DNA of 64,000 bases from Picochlorum sp. 'celeri' (Eukaryota > Chlorophyta > Trebouxiophyceae), in assembly GCA_010909725.1 (NCBI GenBank), contig JAACMV010000019.1, positions 868,001-932,000 of the forward strand. The letters are read 5' to 3'. Positions within the stretch are counted from its first letter, which is position 1; every line of letters begins with the position of its first letter. Below the pieces are notes generated by a model. That model saw only the letters and a list, made by a program, of their open reading frames with translations, was not told the origin of the DNA and ran no database searches. Positions 50,275-57,252 of this stretch are shown here, one piece after another. Made by a program: the position numbers and the translations under genes.

Positions 50275-52755
50275 TTATTGTAGGTCGATAACAATGTCAT
50301 GCATTGATGTAGTAGGACATGTTACCCGTACTCCACGCTGCTGCTCTGTTCCATTGGCTTCTTTCAATGTGCTGTCATTGTATTTCTTGAGTACAGGCTC
50401 AATAATATGTGTCCCTGTCAAAATTTGGGCATCGTGTCCATTCAAGGATCCAGGTGATAGTGAAGCTGGGAACAGAGCCTCATAGACATGAGGGTCTATG
50501 TCGACTGATACAAGACCACACAATGCCAATACTTCCTTACTCGATTCCACTTCCATTTGCGATATAGATATCAGAGATTCCCTGGATAGATTCTCAAACG
50601 CCAGAGTAGCATCAATGTAGTCCCGCAACTCATCTACTGGATTTGAGGATTGATGTGGAGTTGAGCGAGCAGTGCTGGGTGACATCTCCAATGCACTGGA
50701 GGATGCATGGCCATACGAGCTGGTCTCACTCGCCTCTTCTTTAATCTCAGAGTTTGCGGATTTCTTTGTCGCAGTCGACGACGACGTTCCTGGCATTGTC
50801 GCTGTTGTCAACACCATGATTGTATTACGAAAGTCTATTTTTCTCCCACTGCCATCTGTAATATATCCTTCGCGTGCAATCTGCCTCACAAGAGCAACAA
50901 TGTCCTGATGACAACGCTCAATATTCTCAAGAAGAATAACGGAGTGAGGATGCTTCCGCACAGCCTCTGTGAGGGTACCTCCATCACCATATCCGATGAA
51001 TCCAGCAGCTGCACCAATCAACTTGTTTGTTGCTGTCCGATCGCTGTACATTGACATATCATACGATATGAATGCATTTTCAGACCCAAAAAGACTTTCT
51101 GATATTGTCTTGGATGCCGTCTTCTTCCCAACTCCCTGGCTCCCTCGAAAGAGCAATATTGATACTGGCCTTTTCCTTTTGCCTGGTGCAGCTAGCATGG
51201 TTCCCATGCGAATATTGTTCAGTATCCCTGTGATTACTTGTGGCTGGCCCACAAGAGATCGCTTCAAGTCATTTTCTAATGTTTGTAAAGCTCTACCTTC
51301 CGATAGTACAGTCATCAATCTATCAACAGGCAGACCAGAGGCTGTTGCAGCAACGTGGAGGATGTCCTCTTTGGTCACTTGTTGGTACACGTCAGTCATG
51401 GTCGATTGTGTCTTGCTCTCATCAGTCTGCACATTGCTTTTCTTCTTATTTTCTACATTCAATTCAACGTTACTGTGCTGTTTCTTTAGAAACAAGGAGG
51501 ATCCCATCATCAGTTTCTCTGGTGCTATATTCAAGTACACATGGCCACAATTCTGACACGTTATCTGAAGTAAATCATGGGTCTGTGAAGGAGCAACTGT
51601 GCCACAGTGTGGACATGACAATGCATTGCCCTTGGAAGACTGCACAACAGCGCCACCCACAACAGCTTTCTTCTTCTCAGTCTGTGATGGTATCAGGGAA
51701 CTTGTCAGAGCCTGCTGTGATGCACCAATCTTCAACTGCACACGCGATGCAGCCTCATCCAGCAGGTCGATAGCACTATCAGGAAGTTTTCTATTGGACA
51801 CAAATCTCTGAGCAGCCGTCACCGCCGTAGATAAGGCCTCGTCTGTATATCGAACAAAATGATGTTCTTCGTACTTTGGACGAAGACCTTGCAACCAAGC
51901 CAGACATTCAATTGGAGTAGGTTCCTCTACAAACACTGGTTGCAGTCGTCTTGAAAACGCTGCGTCTGATTCAACATATTTTCTGTGTTCGTCGATAGTG
52001 GTAGCCCCAATTAAATGAAGTTCTCCTCGAGCGAGAGGAGGCTTCAACAGATTGGCAGCATTCAACCCACCGTCAGTTTTCCCTGTGTCCATCAGCATAT
52101 GTATCTCATCTACAAACAACAATATTCTACCCTGAGATCGCCGAACATCCTTTAAAATCCCTTGCAATCGCTCCTCAAATGTTCCACGGTACTGGGTCCC
52201 AGACACCAATGATCCTATATCCAATGCCACCAGTGAACACCCTTTGAGAGCTCTCGGACACGCATCTGACACCATCAATTGAGCAATTCCCTCTGCTACT
52301 GCTGTTTTCCCCACCCCAGGATCCCCAACAAGCACAGGATTGTTCTTGGTTCGCCGCAGGAGAACCTGCAAAGTTCGCTCTAGTACATCTTCTCTCCCAA
52401 TCAATGGATCAAGAATGCCCTTCTCTGCATCTTCCGTCAGATCACGACCATACGCCTGCAAATTGCCACCGATAGGCTGTCGAAAATCTGTACGCTTACT
52501 CGCAGCATCTGCCGCACGCCGAGAAGGACCCTCCTGGCCACCTGGTGGTGTCGGTTTCCCCTCGTCCTCACTGGGCAACTGGGCCACTCGCAGCGTATTT
52601 TCAGCGGATGTCGACCATCGTCGTACTTGATGTTCAAGACATCTGGCCTGTATAAGAATTAATGCGTCAGAAGGCATGCAAAAGTAGTAGTCAACTCGAA
52701 TGACATGGTAACCACCCACCAGTCTTTTTTCGTGTCGAGAGGCAAATCGCAACAT
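50275..52755 (-). CDS. Clp/Hsp100-like AAA+ protein with zinc ribbon and degenerate second ATPase
   Basis: Exon 1 is 52755-52720, the 72-base intron is 52719-52648 (GTGGGT...ATACAG) and exon 2 is 52647-50275; 802 residues. The N terminus is basic and probably organellar (R-F-A-S-R-H-E-K-R-L). D1 has A-Y-G-R-D-L-T-E, D-P-L-I-G-R-E-D, Walker A G-D-P-G-V-G-K-T-A and Walker B I-L-L-F-V-D-E-I-H-M. A zinc ribbon follows: C-P-H-C-G (51600-51615) and C-Q-N-C-G (51540-51557). D2 is altered: G-S-Q-G-V-G-K-K-T in Walker A and V-I-L-L-E-N-I-E-R-C-H in Walker B, where Hsp100s have L-L-D-E-I-E. No N-terminal double Clp repeat was seen. Function is inferred as a protein-remodelling or regulatory ATPase. It is flanked by CTU2 on the same strand. 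Confidence 0.82.
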   Translation of the reverse strand: MLRFASRHEKRLVGGYHVIRVDYYFCMPSDALILIQARCLEHQVRRWSTSAENTLRVAQLPSEDEGKPTPPGGQEGPSRRAADAASKRTDFRQPIGGNLQAYGRDLTEDAEKGILDPLIGREDVLERTLQVLLRRTKNNPVLVGDPGVGKTAVAEGIAQLMVSDACPRALKGCSLVALDIGSLVSGTQYRGTFEERLQGILKDVRRSQGRILLFVDEIHMLMDTGKTDGGLNAANLLKPPLARGELHLIGATTIDEHRKYVESDAAFSRRLQPVFVEEPTPIECLAWLQGLRPKYEEHHFVRYTDEALSTAVTAAQRFVSNRKLPDSAIDLLDEAASRVQLKIGASQQALTSSLIPSQTEKKKAVVGGAVVQSSKGNALSCPHCGTVAPSQTHDLLQITCQNCGHVYLNIAPEKLMMGSSLFLKKQHSNVELNVENKKKSNVQTDESKTQSTMTDVYQQVTKEDILHVAATASGLPVDRLMTVLSEGRALQTLENDLKRSLVGQPQVITGILNNIRMGTMLAAPGKRKRPVSILLFRGSQGVGKKTASKTISESLFGSENAFISYDMSMYSDRTATNKLIGAAAGFIGYGDGGTLTEAVRKHPHSVILLENIERCHQDIVALVRQIAREGYITDGSGRKIDFRNTIMVLTTATMPGTSSSTATKKSANSEIKEEASETSSYGHASSSALEMSPSTARSTPHQSSNPVDELRDYIDATLAFENLSRESLISISQMEVESSKEVLALCGLVSVDIDPHVYEALFPASLSPGSLNGHDAQILTGTHIIEPVLKKYNDSTLKEANGTEQQRGVRVTCPTTSMHDIVIDLQ

Positions 52756-52775
52756 TCATTCACAGTACTATTGAT

Positions 52776-53954
52776 TTATTTATTCAGAATTCTATTCCGG
52801 ATAACGTCAGGCAATTTATTAAAAATCTGAGACGCATGCTCACTCTTGGCCAACTCTTCATTTGTGAGGCATCCAAATACTCCAACCTTGCACGACTCGC
52901 AAACGCTTGCAAGCGGCGTTTCTGATGCATGTGCTCCAAGCATCTCATCTTCGTGCATTGGTGCCCAGCACAGAGGACAACATGCAGGATTGTCCGTCTC
53001 CCAATCAAATTCTGTGAGTTTTGCAACAGAACTCATAATGTTAGAGACACCTCCTGGGTTGCTCATTTGTAATTGTTTGGTGAAGATATCTGCTAGGTTG
53101 TGTATATTCTTTTTATCTGCACAGACTAGATCACCCTGCTGTACCACATCCTCCGCGAGCAGGGCTGATGAGAGGCAATCAACCTCTTCTTGAGTAACAT
53201 CTTTCATGCAATATACTACTCGCGGACGGCCCTCTCCATATCTCGAATCTATTGCGCGCGAAAATGAAGATAGTACAAATCCCTGTCCTTTTGCTGTGGC
53301 AGCAACGGCTTCTCTCGCTCTTGCATCCGCTGTGTTGGCCATGAGGATGTAGGACCATCCCTCCTTCATGGCTTTTTCCAGCATTGTCTCTCGGATAAGT
53401 ATCATTTTCAAGTCTTCTCTTCCCGTTGAGTCTGAAATAGAGTCTATCAAGTTTTTAATGTGCTCATCGGGCGCTTTTTGCTCCTGAAAAAGCACATCCT
53501 CAGCCTTGACAATTTCAATCTCTTGGCACCATGGTGGGTTTTGTTCCATAATTTTCTCCACACGCGCATCCTGATACAAACTCTCGCCCAGGAGATCTAC
53601 ATGAAAAACTTTCATATCGAATGGAACCTTTTTCCGCTGTCTCCTCTCCCCGGATGGAATCCTACTATGTGCTTCTATCAAGTATGCAGCACACAGAGAG
53701 CTCATCCCTCCAGAGAAGCAAAGCCCCACCTTTTCTCCCCCGATCAAACCTCCACGCTTGCATAATGCCCCTCGAACCTTTTGAGAAAGATACTCTTCCA
53801 AGCAATCCCGGCAGTAGGAATTGTTCCGCCTCAGAGTGTACACTCCCACTTGCTCTTTGCATTTCGCACACAACCGCGAAGAAGGAGGCTCGCCTCCATT
53901 ATTATTGCGCATTACCTTGTTTTCTGTAGTACTAGTATCATCCATTTCCATCAA
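52776..53954 (-). CDS. CTU2: Cytoplasmic tRNA 2-thiolation protein 2
   Basis: The 392-residue protein begins with an acidic segment, then a zinc-ribbon-like C-A-K-C-K-E-Q-V ... Y-C-R-D-C motif. The PP-loop-like S-G-G-M-S-S (within L-C-F-S-G-G-M-S-S-L-C-A-A) is changed from the S-G-G-x-D-S of an active ATP pyrophosphatase, as in CTU2. Near the C terminus are C-C-P-L-C-W-A-P and C-E-S-C. CTU2 (Ncs2) partners CTU1 (Ncs6) to 2-thiolate U34 of tRNA Lys, Glu and Gln in the cytosol, fed with sulfur by URM1. The C-terminal C-x-x-C pair is conserved in that family. Start is the first ATG; another Met follows immediately. Confidence 0.9.
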   Translation of the reverse strand: MMEMDDTSTTENKVMRNNNGGEPPSSRLCAKCKEQVGVYTLRRNNSYCRDCLEEYLSQKVRGALCKRGGLIGGEKVGLCFSGGMSSLCAAYLIEAHSRIPSGERRQRKKVPFDMKVFHVDLLGESLYQDARVEKIMEQNPPWCQEIEIVKAEDVLFQEQKAPDEHIKNLIDSISDSTGREDLKMILIRETMLEKAMKEGWSYILMANTADARAREAVAATAKGQGFVLSSFSRAIDSRYGEGRPRVVYCMKDVTQEEVDCLSSALLAEDVVQQGDLVCADKKNIHNLADIFTKQLQMSNPGGVSNIMSSVAKLTEFDWETDNPACCPLCWAPMHEDEMLGAHASETPLASVCESCKVGVFGCLTNEELAKSEHASQIFNKLPDVIRNRILNK

Positions 53955-54421
53955 TGAAATGCCGATCTATCTTCACATGAATAGAACAACTCTCTGGACT
54001 TGTGGCATGTGCATGTCCAAAAAAACTAGAATCTCAACCTGTTTGCGCCACGCAATCGCATTGAATACCCATTAAGTGTAAATTTTAAAACGTATTAGAT
54101 ACTATAGAAACAGCTTTGCTGCCGTCAAATTGTATTCGTGTGCACACAACGTGGTGTCCAATCCCTGACTGATGGAGAATCCACCCCCAACGCCGTGGGG
54201 ACTCTCAGCACGCGCCTTTGGTCCATGCTGTCCCCCTGATCCCAGTGCCAGTCGAAAATGAAAGTATATTCTGGAAACTCAGGTTCATTGCAAGGGTAGA
54301 AAAAGCCTTCATCGTAACAGTCGTTGGTATCAACGGTTGGTCTCAGTACCTGCAACGAAGAGAAACACGACGAGTCGGAGCTGCATCCTCATTTCCTTAG
54401 TAGAAGAACTTGATTGAAATC
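53955..54421. other. Intergenic region between CTU2 and the KDEL receptor
   Basis: About 465 bases. It contains the promoters of two divergent genes. A minus-strand candidate frame (54125-54355, listed separately) is the only coding possibility. No RNA gene recognised. Confidence 0.35.
54125..54355 (-). CDS. Candidate minus-strand exon of an unidentified small protein
   Basis: A 76-codon open frame with protein-like composition (N-D-C-Y-D-E-G-F-F-Y-P-C and F-D-W-H-W-D-Q-G) ends in TGA at 54125-54127. It has no ATG of its own. Just upstream a pyrimidine-rich tract ends in TTGCAG (near 54350), as at a splice acceptor. In a different frame the same stretch encodes a signal-peptide-like M-R-M-Q-L-R-L-V-V-F-L-F-V-A. 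A sensible first exon was not found, since the KDEL receptor gene begins 67 bases away on the other strand. It could be an exon, a frameshifted pseudogene or chance. Confidence 0.25.
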   Translation of the reverse strand: MQVLRPTVDTNDCYDEGFFYPCNEPEFPEYTFIFDWHWDQGDSMDQRRVLRVPTALGVDSPSVRDWTPRCVHTNTI

Positions 54422-55153
54422 ATGAATATTTTTAGGTTTGCAGGTGACATGAGTCACCTTCTCAGCATCGTTGTCCTGCTGTTGAAAATTAGAGCAACAC
54501 GATCCTGTCGAGGTATGCACGTTGACAACCCTTGTTCTCCTTATTTTGTTGCTTAAAATCGAAATTGTTGACCAATGTAATGCCATGTTGTCGCAGGAAT
54601 ATCGCTCAAGACGCAAGAGCTGTACGCTCTGGTCTTTGTGTGCAGATACCTTGACTTGTTCTACTCGTACATTTCATTGTACAATACGGTCATGAAGATA
54701 ATCTACCTGCTGACCGCATTTTGGATACTGTACTTGATGAGGATGGACATGGTAGTAAAGCAGACGTACGACAAGGACATGGACACGTTCCGTTATGTGT
54801 TCTTGATAGGACCATGCTTGATCTTGGCCTTTTTGATCCATTATTCGTCCTCGTTTACGGAGATTCTGTGGACATTTTCGATATACTTGGAGTCAGTCGC
54901 GATATTCCCACAACTTGTGTTAATGCAGAGAACGCAAAACATTGACAATCTGACAGGGAATTATGTCTTTCTGCTGGGGTTGTACAGGGGTTTGTACATT
55001 TTGAATTGGATTTATAGGTACTATACAGAGCCAAATTATAGACAGTGGCTTGTATGGATTAGTGGGATTGTCCAGACAGCGTTGTACGCGGACTTTTTCT
55101 ATTATTATATAGATTGTTGGAAGAGCAACAAGAGGCTGCAGTTGCCCGCTTGA
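54422..55153 (+). CDS. ERD2: ER lumen protein-retaining (KDEL) receptor
   Basis: Exon 1 is 54422-54512 (M-N-I-F-R-F-A-G-D-M-S-H-L). An 84-base intron (GTATGC...TCGCAG) joins to exon 2, 54597-55153; 215 residues, the usual length. Motifs include H-L-L-S-I-V-V-L-L-L-K-I, S-L-K-T-Q-E-L-Y-A-L-V-F-V, R-Y-L-D-L-F, F-P-Q-L-V-L-M-Q-R-T, N-I-D-N-L-T-G-N-Y-V-F and L-N-W-I-Y-R-Y-Y. These are the seven-helix core and peptide-binding residues of the receptor that retrieves HDEL/KDEL proteins from Golgi to ER. The Cys/Ser-rich C-terminal tail is short. It is the only gene here with obvious ER-retrieval function; the PDI at 15441 lacks the signal it reads. Confidence 0.93.
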
Positions 55154-55214
55154 GAGCGCCATGGTATGGCGAACAATAATAAACGAGTAGGAGTATATTT
55201 GTGTGACAATAATA

Positions 55215-55217
<3 letters not shown>

Positions 55218-55270
<53 letters not shown>
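55218..55270 (+). repeat. (TA)n microsatellite
   Basis: An uninterrupted 53-base AT dinucleotide run lies in the short gap between the convergent KDEL receptor and SERINC stops. A shorter TATATA tract is at 44146-44160. Such tracts mutate rapidly and may be mis-sized in assembly. Confidence 0.95.
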
Positions 55271-55273
<3 letters not shown>

Positions 55274-55290
55274 ATATAATTGTGCGAGAA

Positions 55291-56885
55291 TCACTCAAAC
55301 TGTCGCCATCGAGCGAGGACTTTGTGTGCAACAAGGCTCCAACAATACAAGAGCCCACAGAACCAGCTGGCGGCCATTCTGGCCCAAGCTGCTGCGTAAC
55401 TCTTTCCAAGAGTGAACTCTTCATTACCAGACGTTGTAGTGCCTACATCCCATCCTATTAAGATCATGGGAACATAGGCTGAAGCTAGCACATAGATTGT
55501 GTAGAAAAACCCAATGCTGTACAATGCGCCATTCTTTGAGTCGAAGAATAAAGAGTCGCTATTCAAGCTAAAACTTTCACTCGACCGAGCCGTATTCACG
55601 GCACCAATCATCATGGAAATCATGGCAACGATGAAGGAGAGAATCCTAAGTGCTTTCTCAGCTGCTGATGTGTCCTCCACATTGCCATCATCTCTGGTGC
55701 ATTCGCTACTTGGTTGACTGCATGTACATCACATATAGTTAGTTGATGATATGTAGATGGATAGAAGGCGATGTGTATGTATAATCACGGGCGAGCGAGA
55801 GGGGGACTCCTCCTGGAGGAGCATGTAGAATGCCTTGGGAGTGGTGGCCCATAATAATCACAGACTCGAAAAGCCCACGGTGTCGTATAAAGCATGATCG
55901 ACACCCCTTGCACAAGCATACCTTTCTCGGCCTTTTGGCTAAGATCAAGTGTAGTTTCTGTTCTCTGAAGTTTAATAGCTTCAGGTCCCCCATCGGGGGA
56001 CTTGCTATTAATCCAATCTTTAGAGGCCAGTGGGGTGCACTCCCAGGGTTTACTCTGGGCCCCCACAAGCATAGCGCTAGGCATTCACTCCTCCTGGCAT
56101 TGTGCATGGCACCCTCCCACGCCGTTTCAAAACTCAATAACATACCTATTCAATGCGCCCCACGTGTAGAATGCACAGAGAGCAAAAACGATGGAAGACG
56201 CCAACAATCCAGCATAGTCTGGCCGAATATCAGAGATGGACAACAAGCTGTACACCAAAAACAGTCCAATCGTTGACGTGATGAATGCAATATTCATGGA
56301 ACACGACGACTCTGGTACGAAAAAGTAATACAATGCCAGCAATCCTCCCAGAGCGACAGCAATGAACAAGGCAGTGATTGCAACAAGAAGAGCATTCCAG
56401 ACACACGAATCCTTCTCCAACATGTATTCATTCACTCCGTACACGAAATCGATAAATATCACAGTCTGCGCGACTACAAATAATATTGCTAAAGCCCACG
56501 CTACGTATTGATACACAATAAAGACGTTTTCTGGATACAAGAATGCAGTCCCAACCAAGAGTGCCCAGATGCCTAGTTTATAGGGCCACATGCCAGTATG
56601 GAAGACTCTTCTATCAAAATTGAGGCCATAGTAATGATCGTCATCTTCTCGAGACACACCCAAGCATATTACAGTCATGAGAGAGAAAAAGAGAACGTTT
56701 CCCATGGAAATTCGAAGCACAGCTAGGGCCCCTTGCGATGAATAGTCACGCACAACATAGGATACAATGACCAGCGCAGAAAAGAGCGCAAAGTATATCC
56801 ATGGTGCAACTCGTTTTGGTACATTGAACCACCACCATGCTCTGCCAAAGCATTGGGGCGAATCGTCGTATGTAATGTACAGCAT
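55291..56885 (-). CDS. Serine incorporator (SERINC/TMS1) family membrane protein
   Basis: Exon 1 is 56885-56146, the intron is 56145-55718 (428 bases, GTATGT...ATGCAG) and exon 2 is 55717-55291; 388 residues. About nine to ten hydrophobic segments are visible, among them S-Y-V-V-R-D-Y, F-F-S-L-M-T-V-I-C-L-G-V, V-F-I-V-Y-Q-Y-V-A-W, F-I-D-F-V-Y-G-V-N-E and F-F-Y-T-I-Y-V-L-A-S. The family landmarks are E-K-D-S-C-V-W-N, S-S-C-S-M-N-I-A-F-I-T and the terminal W-F-C-G-L-L-Y-C-W-S-L-V-A helix. SERINCs are lipid-flipping or serine-incorporating membrane proteins. The intron is far longer than any other here because it contains the antisense U2 snRNA gene. Confidence 0.85.
55886..55891 (+). promoter_or_regulatory. 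TATA box of the U2 snRNA gene
   Basis: TATAAA lies 32 bases upstream of the predicted 5' end of the U2 RNA, the spacing expected of pol II snRNA genes in plants. A CCCAC core (55874-55878) just upstream loosely resembles the plant upstream sequence element (RTCCCACATCG) but is closer to the TATA box than in land plants. Confidence 0.45.
55918..56069 (+). ncRNA. U2: U2 spliceosomal small nuclear RNA
   Basis: The 5' end (ATACCTTTCTCGGCC...) matches the conserved U2 start; stem-loop I is CTCGGCCTTTTGGCTAAG, followed by ATCAAGTGTAG and CTGTTCT. Stem IIa is CTGAAG...CTTCAG (55953 region) and stem IIb is GTCCCCC-ATC-GGGGGAC. An Sm-like site ATCTTTAG is next. The 3' domain is a nested hairpin: GTGGGG...CCCCAC around CCCAG...CTGGG. 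U2 pairs with the intron branch point and U6 in the spliceosome. The branch-point-pairing segment reads GTAGTT where nearly all U2s have GTAGTA. The RNA is on the plus strand inside the SERINC intron, antisense to that gene. The 3' end is approximate. Confidence 0.93.
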
Positions 56886-57244
56886 GGCATCCGTTGACCA
56901 AGCAGCCCCTTCTTCTTTCTCGGTCCAATCGAACGCGTTTACACTAAATCTTCACCATACCAGGGAATCTCATGCCTTATATGCCATATAAAATGTTATA
57001 ATTTATTATTCGTATGCTGTGATTCGGCAGTCGAGCGGTGAGAGAATTTTACAAAATACAGTTGTGACCACAGAGTCAACTCCAGTCTGGTTCCACCAAT
57101 GCCGCCTGAATTGAGGCGCAACGCCTGAACTACAACAGTTACAACAGCTGATAGATATATATTTAAAAATTAAACCGGAAAAAAGTAGTCCCCTGTATCT
57201 CCCTTGCAGGAGAGACAGTAGATTTACCTTCCCATGTGGCCCAC
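56886..57244. other. Intergenic region between SERINC and the hAT element
   Basis: About 360 bases without a supported gene. It includes an AGTCGAGCGGT copy (57029-57039) and an imperfect palindrome TCTCCCTTGCAGGAGA (57198-57213), both with partners on the far side of the transposon. Confidence 0.4.
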
Positions 57245-57252
57245 ATGATGTG
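57245..57252 (+). repeat. Left target-site duplication of the hAT element
   Basis: ATGATGTG immediately precedes the terminal TAGG; an identical copy is at 60231-60238. Confidence 0.85.

Noticed and set aside
55918..56069. Whether U2 is a pseudogene copy
   Set aside because: All stems, the Sm-like site and an upstream TATA box are intact; only the branch-point word differs, so a functional gene is more likely.
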